Below are positions 51,676-61,374 of a DNA stretch of 64,000 nt, in pieces. The notes under the pieces are model-generated. The model worked only from the letters and a program-made list of their open reading frames with translations, ran no database searches and was not told the DNA's origin. The position numbers and the translations under genes were made by a program. Source of the stretch: Deltaproteobacteria bacterium (lineage in GTDB: Bacteria; Bdellovibrionota_C; UBA2361; SZUA-149; JAITKM01); NCBI GenBank assembly GCA_031278395.1, contig JAITKM010000028.1:1-64000 (forward strand). Reading direction: 5' to 3'. Numbering within the stretch: position 1 is the first letter of the stretch; each line of letters opens with the position of its first letter.

Positions 51676-52746
51676 ATGTTACAAGCAAATGAAATTTTGA
51701 ATTATGGTTCTAACTTCAATCTTCATGCAGATGATAGACATCCAGCATTTAAAAAAATTATTACCCGCAACCCAAGAATGGGTCAGATTTTTAAAATCAT
51801 CGGAAAAGTCGCTGTTTCAAATGGCACTGTCCTAGTCACCGGAGAAAGTGGTACTGGTAAGGAATTAATAGCTCAAGCTATTCACGAAATTAGCGGCGTT
51901 CCAGGAGCGTTTGTGCCAGTCAATTGCGGTGCTATTCCAGAAAATCTTTTAGAAAGCGAATTATTCGGCTACGAAAAAGGAGCTTTTACCGGCGCCGCTA
52001 ATTCAAAATTAGGACGCTTTGTCCTGGCTGATAACGGCACTATCTTCTTAGACGAAATCGGTGACATGCCCTTACAACTTCAAGTTAAATTACTGCGTTT
52101 TTTACAAGAAAAAACAGTTGAGCCAGTCGGAGGTGTAAAATCTAAAACTGTCAGTGTGCGAATTATTGCCGCTACTAATAAGGATTTAAAAGAACTCGTC
52201 AAAATTGGAAAATTCCGTGAGGATTTATATTATCGGTTAAACGTTGTGCCAATTGATCTACCAAATTTAAAAGAGCGCCAAGATGATATAGAGGTTTTAG
52301 TTCAATACTTCAGTGAAAAGTTTGCTAAAGAATATTCTCGTCGTCCATTAGTTTTTAGTCCTGACGCGCTGTGGGTAATGCGTTACTATAGTTGGCCTGG
52401 TAATATTCGAGAACTCGGAAGTTTAATTGAAAATTTAAGCATTTTGACAGATAGTGATGCAGTTTACGCTAACGATTTACCAGAACATATTAACAGCACT
52501 ACACCTCGTAGTTTAAGCAGCCAGATTGAATGCGTTATGACGAAATTGCCAGATAACGGTGTAGATTTTAATGACTTGGTAGATAGTTTTGAAAATAATC
52601 TCATCATACAAGCTTTAGAAAGAACAAGCTGGAACAAAAAAGCCGCAGCTAAATTATTAAACCTGAATCGAACAACTCTAGTTGAAAAAATTAAAAAGAA
52701 AGGCTTGGAGGTTAAAAAAGATCCAGAGGATGAATTATTAAACTAA
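51676..52746 (+). CDS. Sigma-54-dependent transcriptional activator without receiver domain
   Basis: VLVTGESGTGKELIAQAIHE, ELFGYEKGAFTGA, Fis-type HTH at C-terminus; ATG at 51676 preferred over the 51556 ORF start. Confidence 0.92.
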   Translation: MLQANEILNYGSNFNLHADDRHPAFKKIITRNPRMGQIFKIIGKVAVSNGTVLVTGESGTGKELIAQAIHEISGVPGAFVPVNCGAIPENLLESELFGYEKGAFTGAANSKLGRFVLADNGTIFLDEIGDMPLQLQVKLLRFLQEKTVEPVGGVKSKTVSVRIIAATNKDLKELVKIGKFREDLYYRLNVVPIDLPNLKERQDDIEVLVQYFSEKFAKEYSRRPLVFSPDALWVMRYYSWPGNIRELGSLIENLSILTDSDAVYANDLPEHINSTTPRSLSSQIECVMTKLPDNGVDFNDLVDSFENNLIIQALERTSWNKKAAAKLLNLNRTTLVEKIKKKGLEVKKDPEDELLN

Positions 52747-53714
52747 TGAATTATGGACTATTAAAATGTCAGTCAACAGCGTGGGTTTGTTTAAGCCTTG
52801 CTCTATTACTGTTTTTCTTTGTCAATGGAGATAGTTTTGAGGCTAATGGAGTTGCGCCAGCTAAAACCACAACTTCAAGAAACACCGCTCCAGCAAACCA
52901 AGCCAGATTGACTAAAAAATATAATGCACAGTTTGCTCAGGCGGTGCAATGTAGTGAAAAATGGCAATATATCACGACCACCATCGAGGAGAAGCTAGAG
53001 TGTGCCAAAAATTTTTGGGCTTTAGGTTTAGTTGGGCAAGCCAGCCAAATTTGGAACACAGTTTTAAATGATCCGAACTTAATCGGTGTTGAACGTTATC
53101 GGTCGCAGTTGTCATGGGCAATGCTGGAAATGCAAACCGCTAATTTTGAAAAAGCTAGAGCCTTAGCTCAAGATATACTGGCAGAATTATATGATTCAAA
53201 TTTTAAAGCCCAGTTCTTATTATTAATTGGACAATCCTGGACTGCGGAAGGAAATTTTGAAAAAGCTCTTGCAGACTATCAACTAGCTTACCAGACTGGC
53301 GATGAAGTAGTGCAAAGTGAAGCCAAGTTTTTAATGGCTGAAAATAAATTAAAACTCAAAAGAGTTTTAGAGGCGCGCCAAGATTATATAGGGGTCGATT
53401 CAGCCTCTGAATACGCGCTGCCAGCTTTGCTACAGTTAATAAAAATAGATTTTGAACAAGAAGATTATGAAGCTGTTTTAATCTGGAATAAGGAAATTCA
53501 TGATAATCATTTTGTTAAGCCTGAATTACAATGGTTGAGATATGTTACCATTGAGGCGCTGATTAAAACACATAATTTTAATACGGCTCTTGAGGAATTT
53601 AAGAAAGCCGAATCGGAAATGCAAAAAACTAATACTTGGTATGTATTAAGTGTCGCAGCAATTGAAGAAGAAAGAGCGCGACAGGAATTAAATTCAATGA
53701 ATTATAAATATTAA
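52746..53714 (+). CDS. Secreted/membrane-anchored TPR-like protein
   Basis: Hydrophobic N-terminus; AEGNFEKALADYQLAYQTGDEVVQSEAKFLMAENKL helical repeats. Confidence 0.7.
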   Translation: MNYGLLKCQSTAWVCLSLALLLFFFVNGDSFEANGVAPAKTTTSRNTAPANQARLTKKYNAQFAQAVQCSEKWQYITTTIEEKLECAKNFWALGLVGQASQIWNTVLNDPNLIGVERYRSQLSWAMLEMQTANFEKARALAQDILAELYDSNFKAQFLLLIGQSWTAEGNFEKALADYQLAYQTGDEVVQSEAKFLMAENKLKLKRVLEARQDYIGVDSASEYALPALLQLIKIDFEQEDYEAVLIWNKEIHDNHFVKPELQWLRYVTIEALIKTHNFNTALEEFKKAESEMQKTNTWYVLSVAAIEEERARQELNSMNYKY

Positions 53715-53718
53715 AGTT

Positions 53719-54441
53719 ATGGAACAAGAACAACGTTTAGTAGCTATGGGAAAAATGGCAGCTACATTAGCGCATGAAATTAGAAACCCACTAGGTAGCA
53801 TGGAATTGTTTTGTTCGCTACTGGAGCAGGACTTAGTTGATAAGCCAGAACTGTTAAGTAATGCCCAACAAATTCATAAAGGAATAAAAACTGTCAACCA
53901 TATTATTACTAACTGTTTACAGTTTGCTAAAGGGATGATTGTCAGAAAAGAGCCAGTTACAGATGTTAGGGAATATTTGCAAGGAGTATTGGATATCTTA
54001 AAAAAGAAAATAGAGGATTCAGAAATTGAGGTTACGGTTAAGATCTTAGACACAACCTGCGAGGAACGCAGGCAGTCTTTACTAAGTATCGATCATTATC
54101 AGATTAAACAAGTTTTGGTTAATTTGTTGTCAAACGCAATTGATGCGGTCAATGAAAGGTATAGTCATGATGATTTTAAAGTGGTGAAAAAAATAAGCTT
54201 AGTTAGCGACTTACAAGATTCGCAGTTTTGGATTTTATCAATAATTGATAACGGCGTCGGAATTAATGACGAGGTTAAGGAAAATATGTTTGACCCATTC
54301 TACACCACAAAAAATGAAGGCACTGGATTGGGATTAGCAATTGTCGGCTCAATTATCTTAGCTCATGGTGGACATATTAATATCGAAAATAATAGTAACG
54401 AGTTAGGCTGTCGAGCTACTATTAAATTATTAAGGAACTAA
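53719..54441 (+). CDS. Soluble sensor histidine kinase (HisKA + HATPase)
   Basis: LAHEIRNPLGSMELFC H-box; QVLVNLLSNAIDAV; GTGLGLAIV; no TM segment. Confidence 0.92.
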   Translation: MEQEQRLVAMGKMAATLAHEIRNPLGSMELFCSLLEQDLVDKPELLSNAQQIHKGIKTVNHIITNCLQFAKGMIVRKEPVTDVREYLQGVLDILKKKIEDSEIEVTVKILDTTCEERRQSLLSIDHYQIKQVLVNLLSNAIDAVNERYSHDDFKVVKKISLVSDLQDSQFWILSIIDNGVGINDEVKENMFDPFYTTKNEGTGLGLAIVGSIILAHGGHINIENNSNELGCRATIKLLRN

Positions 54442-54446
54442 TAATT

Positions 54447-55877
54447 ATGGGAAATATCTTGATTGTTGATGATGAAGAACAAATGCGCTTAGCTTTAGAA
54501 GCAGTTTTAACTAGACTAGGACATAAAATACTGAAAGCTGAAAATGGCGAGCAAGCTTTAACAATTTTAGCGCAAAGTATGTCTACTCCACAGGTCGCAG
54601 GGAGAAGTAATACACAGATAGATTTTGTGATCTCCGATATGAAAATGCCGATTATGGATGGGCTAACATTATTGGGCAAAATTAAAGCTTTGTATCCGCA
54701 AATACCTGTCGCGATGATTACTGCATATGGTTCAATTGGGCAGGCAGTCGAGATTATGCGGAGAGGAGCTTTTGATTTTATTACCAAACCGTTTTCTGGC
54801 GAAGATTTAGAGAGTTTATTGAACAGAGCGGTAATAGCTCAGAATCAAATCGCCTCGGCAGTGCAGTCTAAACCCAAAGATAATAAAGCTAGCAAGCATG
54901 ACAGGTCGATTATTACTAATGACCGGATGTTTAAAAAAGTGCTAGAAATTGCGAGTATTGTAGCTGAAAGTAATGCCAGCGTTTTAATTCAAGGTGAGTC
55001 TGGAACAGGTAAAGAATTAATGGCGCGGTTTATACACACTGCTAGCTCAAGGCGAAATAATGCGTTTGTGGCGGTAAATTGTGCGGCGTTGCCAGAGAAT
55101 TTGTTAGAGAGCGAATTATTTGGACATGAAAAAGGAGCCTTCACAGGCGCGATTAATACTAAGATTGGTAAATTTGAACAGGCTGATGGCGGCACAATAT
55201 TATTAGATGAAATTTCAGAAATGGATTTGGTGTTGCAGGCTAAATTATTAAGAGTTTTACAGGAAAGGGAAGTTGATAGAGTTGGCGGGACAAAACCAGT
55301 TGCTGTGGATGTGCGTGTGTTAGCGACAACTAATCGAGATTTAAGGCAGTATGTGGCGCAAGGAAAATTTAGAGAAGATTTATTTTATAGATTAAATGTT
55401 ATTCCTTTATATATTCCAGCCTTAAGAGAACGACCAGGAGATATCCGACTTTTAACTGAGTATTTTGTGCGTCTTTATACTAAAGGCGCGACTAAGGTTG
55501 TGTCTAAAGAATTAATTGGGCAATTGGAAAGTTATCCTTGGCGCGGTAATGTAAGAGAGTTACAGAACGCGTGTGAGCGGGCTGTTCTTTTATCTATGGG
55601 TGATGAATTAAAGTTTGAACATTTTATCCTGACTAATAGTGGCGCTGGTGAAGAACCGTATAGTTTAAGTCAAGCGGTTGAGAAATTAACTATTATTTCT
55701 GACCTTGACGGCAATAATTTATCTTTGTATGCAGGGTTGAGCGTAGCGGAGGCTGAAAAGATGTTAATTAATGAAACGCTAAAGTTCACTGATAATAATA
55801 AAACTAAAGCCGCTGAGATGTTAGGCATTAGTATTCGGACTTTAAGAAATAAATTACAAGAATATACGGAAACGTAA
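54447..55877 (+). CDS. NtrC-family response regulator
   Basis: ILIVDDEEQMRLAL receiver; GESGTGKELMARFIH; ELFGHEKGAFTGA; Fis HTH. Confidence 0.95.
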   Translation: MGNILIVDDEEQMRLALEAVLTRLGHKILKAENGEQALTILAQSMSTPQVAGRSNTQIDFVISDMKMPIMDGLTLLGKIKALYPQIPVAMITAYGSIGQAVEIMRRGAFDFITKPFSGEDLESLLNRAVIAQNQIASAVQSKPKDNKASKHDRSIITNDRMFKKVLEIASIVAESNASVLIQGESGTGKELMARFIHTASSRRNNAFVAVNCAALPENLLESELFGHEKGAFTGAINTKIGKFEQADGGTILLDEISEMDLVLQAKLLRVLQEREVDRVGGTKPVAVDVRVLATTNRDLRQYVAQGKFREDLFYRLNVIPLYIPALRERPGDIRLLTEYFVRLYTKGATKVVSKELIGQLESYPWRGNVRELQNACERAVLLSMGDELKFEHFILTNSGAGEEPYSLSQAVEKLTIISDLDGNNLSLYAGLSVAEAEKMLINETLKFTDNNKTKAAEMLGISIRTLRNKLQEYTET

Positions 55878-55907
55878 CTATATATGTGGTATTAAAAAGG
55901 AGAGCGA

Positions 55908-56249
55908 ATGATTTTTGTTTATAATGCACTACTAGGGTTAGCCCAAATTTTAAGCGGGTTGATCTCGATATTTATTATTTTATTTATTGTGCGGGCAGTT
56001 ATTTCTTGGTTTAGCCCAGATCCTTATAATCCGTTAGTTAGGTTTATCAACTCTTGCACTGACCCTATTTTAGTAAAAATTAGGAGCAAAGTGCCAACCA
56101 TTGGCATGTTAGATTTCTCGGTAATTATTGTGATTTTGCTTTTGTATTTTATTCAAACCGCTTTAATTCAGTCTATGGTTGAATATACAACCATGAGTAA
56201 AAATAAATATCTGGGGCAGATGATAGTCTTGCCAGATGTTTTAAAATAA
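55908..56249 (+). CDS. YggT family membrane protein
   Basis: VRAVISWFSPDPYNPLVRFINSCTDPIL. Confidence 0.88.
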   Translation: MIFVYNALLGLAQILSGLISIFIILFIVRAVISWFSPDPYNPLVRFINSCTDPILVKIRSKVPTIGMLDFSVIIVILLLYFIQTALIQSMVEYTTMSKNKYLGQMIVLPDVLK

Positions 56250-56250
56250 A

Positions 56251-56553
56251 ATGTACTTATTTCTAAAACAAACGCCAGCTGGAGTTGTAGTGTCGGTCAA
56301 AGTTAAACTCAAATCTTCCCAAGCTGGTATTGGTAAGTTTAAGCCTGTAGACCGTGAGTTAAATTGGGGCGTTCATTCTGCGCCTGTGGACAATCAGGCT
56401 AATGCGGAGCTTAGTAAAACCGTGGCGAAGTTTTTTAGTGTTCCCCTCAGTTCGGTAACAATAATTCAGGGTTTCAAAAGCAGAAGTAAATCAATTTTGT
56501 TAAGTAATTGCTCGTTGGAAACAATTATTTCGGTGTTAAATCGCTCAGTGTGA
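56251..56553 (+). CDS. DUF167/YggU family protein
   Basis: VSVKVKLKSSQAGI...VDNQANAELSKTVAKFFSVPLSSVTIIQGFKSRSKSI. Confidence 0.85.
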   Translation: MYLFLKQTPAGVVVSVKVKLKSSQAGIGKFKPVDRELNWGVHSAPVDNQANAELSKTVAKFFSVPLSSVTIIQGFKSRSKSILLSNCSLETIISVLNRSV

Positions 56554-56686
56554 AAGTCTCCACTCTGATGATTTGCTGCAGCATCATGGAGTAGCAAATC
56601 ATTTCTGACGCTGGCGTCAAACAGCTGCTGAAAAATTTTATGGTCTCCAGTTTTTACAGCTAGGCGCATATTCCAAATTTTTTGTA

Positions 56687-56786
56687 GGGCAAATAAAAAT
56701 ACTGGATTAATTGGTTTCTTAATTTATTTAGTGCTTTTAATGTCTGTAACTTACTTAATTAATCGGTTAGAAGTTCAAAAAACGCA
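56687..56786 (+). pseudogene. Possible C-terminal fragment of a polar amino-acid ABC transporter permease
   Basis: Frame RANKNTGLIGFLIYLVLLMSVTYLINRLEVQKTQ resembles the last TM segment of GlnP/HisM-type permeases; no intact gene. Confidence 0.25.
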
Positions 56787-57073
56787 GGTAAGCCTCATTT
56801 TTTGGGGGAGGTGTCAGTTATTAAAGGTAGCTGAGGGAGGTAGTTGGTATATTATTTGCGTGATATTTTTATACACTTGATTAATGGGATAATTTTTTGT
56901 ATATTCCCGCAACTTTTTTAGAAATAGTTAATCTAACACTTGAGTTATCTAAAAAAGTTAAGTTTTTCAGCTAAGATGCCGTTTTTGGTAATGTGTTAAA
57001 AGTATTATTGTTGTTTTTATTAAAGGATTTTTGAGCAAGTGTGCAAGAGAAAGAAGGTTGTTAGATTACACTC

Positions 57074-58051
57074 ATGCCAGAAAATGAAAATTGCATGTTA
57101 AATAATAAGTCTTCTACTACTTCTGATAACAAGAATTTACCTGTCGCTATTACTGATATTGGATGTGAACGAGATATCAATGAGGATAGGTATGCTGTTC
57201 TTGAGGCTAGAACAGGAAGAGTTTGGATAGTCTGCGACGGTATGGGTGGAACAGTTGGCGGCGAACTAGCAGCCAAACTTGCAATCGATACAATGCGTCG
57301 TAAGCTTGAAACCTTAGACGATGATAGCCCAGAAACATTAATTAAAGCCTCAGTTGAAGAAGCTAATAGAATTATCGTCTTAAGGCGACATAACCCAGCA
57401 TTTAGCTCAATGGGAACGACTATTGTCGCTGTCTTTATTTCTAAAAGTAGTGACGATGTAGTAATCGGTAGTGTTGGAGATTCGCGAGCTTATTTAATCC
57501 GTGACAATACCATAACACAACTTACTAAAGACCATACATATGTTCAGGATTTAGTTGACCGCGGAACAATTACTCCAGAAGAAGCTTTAACTCATCCACA
57601 AGCCCATGTCTTAACTAGTTGTTTAGGCGCTGACCCAAGGCTGGCCATGGATAGTAAAAGCTTTTACTTATGGGATACTAATAAAGGGCAAGCTAAAGAT
57701 GTTTTATTACTGTGTAGTGATGGACTATATAGTTTGGTCAGTGAAAAAGAAATTTTAAACGAAGTTAGAACAAAATCTGCACAAGAAGCAGCTGTGCAAT
57801 TGATAGAAATGGCTAAAGAACGTGGAGGATATGATAATATAACGGTGATGATTCTACCACTAAGTGGCGTTTTAAAAGAAAATCCGTCAATTAAGCATCG
57901 TTCATTCACAAAAATAGAGGAAATTGAAGCTAAGCCAAAAGTTAGAAGAAGGCTTAGTCTGATGGCAAAAGTTGTAATTTCAGTAATGTCATTTTTAGTT
58001 GGTATAGTGTTGGCGATACTTATAGCGATGGCAGTTGGTGTAGTTGGGTAA
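57074..58051 (+). CDS. PP2C-type Ser/Thr protein phosphatase
   Basis: ITDIGCERDINEDRYAV, VWIVCDGMGGTVGGELAAKLAI, LLLCSDGLYSLV, GGYDNITVMIL; C-terminal TM. Confidence 0.94.
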   Translation: MPENENCMLNNKSSTTSDNKNLPVAITDIGCERDINEDRYAVLEARTGRVWIVCDGMGGTVGGELAAKLAIDTMRRKLETLDDDSPETLIKASVEEANRIIVLRRHNPAFSSMGTTIVAVFISKSSDDVVIGSVGDSRAYLIRDNTITQLTKDHTYVQDLVDRGTITPEEALTHPQAHVLTSCLGADPRLAMDSKSFYLWDTNKGQAKDVLLLCSDGLYSLVSEKEILNEVRTKSAQEAAVQLIEMAKERGGYDNITVMILPLSGVLKENPSIKHRSFTKIEEIEAKPKVRRRLSLMAKVVISVMSFLVGIVLAILIAMAVGVVG

Positions 58052-58071
58052 TTTTTAAAGAAAAATAATAT

Positions 58072-59532
58072 ATGGCAAATGAAGATAAATATAGAGAGAA
58101 GTTAGGACTGTCTGGTGAGTCCCAAAAGAATGTTACGTTGCGAGCGAGAAATAAAACTATTTTGTTAAATAGTAATATGACTAGTCAGTTAAGAGGTATG
58201 GCTGGTAATAATACTCCGGATAATGTTACTTCAGGTGTTATTCAACCAAATCTGGGTGCTACAAGCGATACAAGCTGGGGGAATCAGGTTGAGACACCAG
58301 TTAATACTGGTAATGCTAGTTCAGCATCAGGTTGGGAGAGAATGAATGTTGCCAGCTCAGCAAACAGTTTTTCAACTGTCCCAGAGCAACCAGTAGTTAA
58401 GGGTGAAGTTACCCCTGCTGATAATGCAATCAATAGTGTTAATAGTTGGAATAGATCAATTTCTGGAAGTAGTCAGGTAAGCAGATCTTTAGATAAGCTT
58501 GTTGAGAATGATATTCGTCAGGGCGCAGATAATAATCTGTCTCAGAATTTTAGTCCTGTTGAACAATTTTCAAATAATGAAGATTGGGGAACTGAAACAA
58601 TCAGAACTATTAAGCAGTCTGATTTTGATTGGGATAAAATAGATGCAGAATTTGATGCTGCAGAAAAACGTCAAAGTTCACCGCAAGCTGGGCGAGATAT
58701 GTATAACAATAATGAAGTATCTACTTCTATAAATAACGAACAAGAAGAGCGACAAGATCAACGTGCATCTCAAGCTCCGGAAAGAGATTATGGATCTGGC
58801 AGCTATAATCGTCAGATAAATAAGCAATGGGAAGAACCAGCTGAGCCAATTGTTCAGGCTGGTTTTAGCCGAACTGTTCGAAATAATGATGCTTATAATG
58901 ATACTTTTAATCGAGAAAGTAGTGGAGCAGAAGTGAATATGAGTAATGTGCGTAATCAAAATAATGTAACTAATAATTATTATACACGTAACGCAGAAAT
59001 GAAAACTAGCCAACCAGCTAGTCAACGATTTAACAATAGTCAAAATTTTAATATTAAATCTAAGGAGGAAAAAATGCCAATGGATAATACTAGACAAGGA
59101 TTTTCATTTAATCCAAAAAATACTGCTTCAGAAAAAGCAGTTCTTAATAGCAATAGTGGGATTCGTCCTGTACCTAGACAACGTAAAGGCAGAATTATCG
59201 CATTTTTGATTAGCTTTGATGTTGATCCTAATGGCGAGGTATATGAGATCTCTGCTGGTCGATGGTTAGTTACTTCTAAGCCAACCGAGCATACAGACTA
59301 TATCTTGTTAGAGGAAGATACAGTTTCTCCATTACATGCTTTTATTCGCGCTACTGAAAATGGCAGAATTCAAGTTTTAGATCAACTTTCAGAATACGGA
59401 ACTTTTGTTACAGCTCCTAATTCAGAAGAGGAAGAAGAGATTGCTGGAGCAATGGCTGCTTTAGAGCATGGTAGTAGAGTTAGGTTTGGAAATAGACGAT
59501 TTGTTTTAGCTATCGTTCCTCCAATAGCTTAA
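58072..59532 (+). CDS. FHA-domain protein with long Asn/Ser/Gln-rich N-terminus
   Basis: C-terminal GRWLVTSKPTEHTDYILLEEDTVSPLHAFIRATENGRIQVLDQLSEYGTFV. Confidence 0.8.
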   Translation: MANEDKYREKLGLSGESQKNVTLRARNKTILLNSNMTSQLRGMAGNNTPDNVTSGVIQPNLGATSDTSWGNQVETPVNTGNASSASGWERMNVASSANSFSTVPEQPVVKGEVTPADNAINSVNSWNRSISGSSQVSRSLDKLVENDIRQGADNNLSQNFSPVEQFSNNEDWGTETIRTIKQSDFDWDKIDAEFDAAEKRQSSPQAGRDMYNNNEVSTSINNEQEERQDQRASQAPERDYGSGSYNRQINKQWEEPAEPIVQAGFSRTVRNNDAYNDTFNRESSGAEVNMSNVRNQNNVTNNYYTRNAEMKTSQPASQRFNNSQNFNIKSKEEKMPMDNTRQGFSFNPKNTASEKAVLNSNSGIRPVPRQRKGRIIAFLISFDVDPNGEVYEISAGRWLVTSKPTEHTDYILLEEDTVSPLHAFIRATENGRIQVLDQLSEYGTFVTAPNSEEEEEIAGAMAALEHGSRVRFGNRRFVLAIVPPIA

Positions 59533-59597
59533 ACAGCAATTAGTAGTAGGTTTTAAAAAGAGGGGGCAGAGTTAGGTTTTTTATAAATTAGGTTATA

Positions 59598-60869
59598 ATG
59601 GCAAAAGATACTAATCTTTTAAAGCTACAGCCTGGGACAATTGTCAACGGGCGTTATGAGATTATCAAGTGCCTTGGAACAGGTAGTATGGGGTTAGTTT
59701 ATTCCTGCCGCCATAGAGAACTTGCAGATCACATCGTGGCAATGAAGGTTTTATTTGCAGAAGTTGCCAGAGATGAAGTTGCTAGAACCAGATTTATTAA
59801 TGAAATAATCGCTTCATATGGCGTCAGCCACTCTAACGTTGTTCGGGCATATGAATATTTTCATGATGGCGAAATTGTTGCTTTTACTATGGAGTATGTA
59901 GATGGTGGTGATTTAGCAGATAGATTATCAAAACCAATTCCAGTTCCAATTAATCAAGCTATTACTTGGCTTAAACAAATGTGTAGTGGCGTGCAAGCCA
60001 TACATGATGCAGGTATCATACATCGTGATTTAAAGCCGGAAAATATTCTTTTAACTAAAAAAGAAGAAATTAAAATTACAGATTTTGGTATTGCGAGGAC
60101 TGGGACAGGACCAAAACTAACTGAGTATGGTGGTGTAGTTGGAACTATCGATTATGTCAGCCCAGAATATTTAGAGCGTGGACAAGTTGATAATCGCTCG
60201 GATATTTATGCCTTGGGCGTTTTAGCATATGAAATGGTAACGAATGTCATACCCTTTCAGGGGCAGAGTGTGATTGAAACCATGACCTTAAGACTGAAAA
60301 CAATTCCAGAAGCTCCGATTAATATTAGGTTGGATTGTCCTGAAGTATTAAGTAATATAATTATGCAGGCTTTAAGACGCGATCCAAATCAAAGGTATCA
60401 GACAGCGCGTGAAATTTTAAGGGATTTGGAAGACTTAGAATGGTCAAACTTGCAAGGAATTGATTATGGAAACTATAACTATGAAATTACCAGCAATGAT
60501 CTTTATGTTAACAATAATAATCCAGTTTATAATAATAATGTAGGCTATTCTAATAACGCCAATTCTAATAACGCCACACAGTCGTCTACACCAGAAACAA
60601 ATTACTCACAGGGAAATAATGCAATACCGGATGAGCAGAGAGAAGTAGATTATTATCAAGAGATTGTGAACGATCCACGTTATAAAGAGATCGTTAAGAA
60701 TACTCGACAATTTAATACTCCTAAATTAAATGTTAATGAATTATCAAGATTAATTTCTGAACATAAAGATGAATCAAAAGTAAAAAAATTCCTATATGTT
60801 TTGATTTATATCATAATCATTACCATCGGATATTTTATGGGTGTTACCCTTTTCAAAAATTGGTATTGA
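59598..60869 (+). CDS. Membrane Ser/Thr protein kinase
   Basis: YEIIKCLGTGSMGLVYSC, GIIHRDLKPENILLT, ITDFGIARTG, GTIDYVSPEYL, C-terminal TM. Confidence 0.95.
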   Translation: MAKDTNLLKLQPGTIVNGRYEIIKCLGTGSMGLVYSCRHRELADHIVAMKVLFAEVARDEVARTRFINEIIASYGVSHSNVVRAYEYFHDGEIVAFTMEYVDGGDLADRLSKPIPVPINQAITWLKQMCSGVQAIHDAGIIHRDLKPENILLTKKEEIKITDFGIARTGTGPKLTEYGGVVGTIDYVSPEYLERGQVDNRSDIYALGVLAYEMVTNVIPFQGQSVIETMTLRLKTIPEAPINIRLDCPEVLSNIIMQALRRDPNQRYQTAREILRDLEDLEWSNLQGIDYGNYNYEITSNDLYVNNNNPVYNNNVGYSNNANSNNATQSSTPETNYSQGNNAIPDEQREVDYYQEIVNDPRYKEIVKNTRQFNTPKLNVNELSRLISEHKDESKVKKFLYVLIYIIIITIGYFMGVTLFKNWY

Positions 60870-60875
60870 TTAAAT

Positions 60876-61142
60876 GTAGCGCAGGAATATTTACTCCGTC
60901 AGCTGACGCTTTCCTCAAATTAGGAAGGCTTGTCTGGTCTGCATACGCAAGGCTCGAATTATTCAAAAACAAATTATTCAAAGATATAGCGCCATCAAAG
61001 ATGTCTGCTAATTTGTAAGCGGGCGTAGCTATCCCAAACGAGTAATTCAAAATATTTCGGTAAATCATGTTTCCACAGTAGCGCAGGCAAGCTTTCCTAA
61101 TTTGAGGGAAGCGTCGTGGAATAACGGAGGAAGTATATTTAT
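60876..61142. repeat. Imperfect inverted-repeat element with internal GTAGCGCAGG direct repeats
   Basis: Left arm CTCCGTC...GACGCTTTCCTCAAATTAGGAAGGCTTGTCTG (60894-60936); right arm CAGGCAAGCTTTCCTAATTTGAGGGAAGCGTC...ACGGAG (61084-61129); GTAGCGCAGG at 60876 and 61078. Confidence 0.65.
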
Positions 61143-61374
61143 ATTTGTATTTTTTCCTATAACTAGTTAATTTTATTATGTTTTAATTTTATTATTGAAA
61201 AAATATGTAAATAAATATAGTTTTTTTGAAATTTTTTACTAGGTTGTGGCATCTTTTAGTAAGTGTAAAAAATTAAATAACAGCGAAGTGCCAAAAAATT
61301 AATGTAAATCTAAATAGTTAATAAAAAGTATTTTAGATAAATATTTTGAAACAATTTAAAGGTTTTATAACAAC

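Noticed and set aside
60853-61068. 71-aa minus-strand ORF after the kinase gene
   Set aside because: Lies within the inverted-repeat element; likely a by-product of the repeat, not an independent gene.
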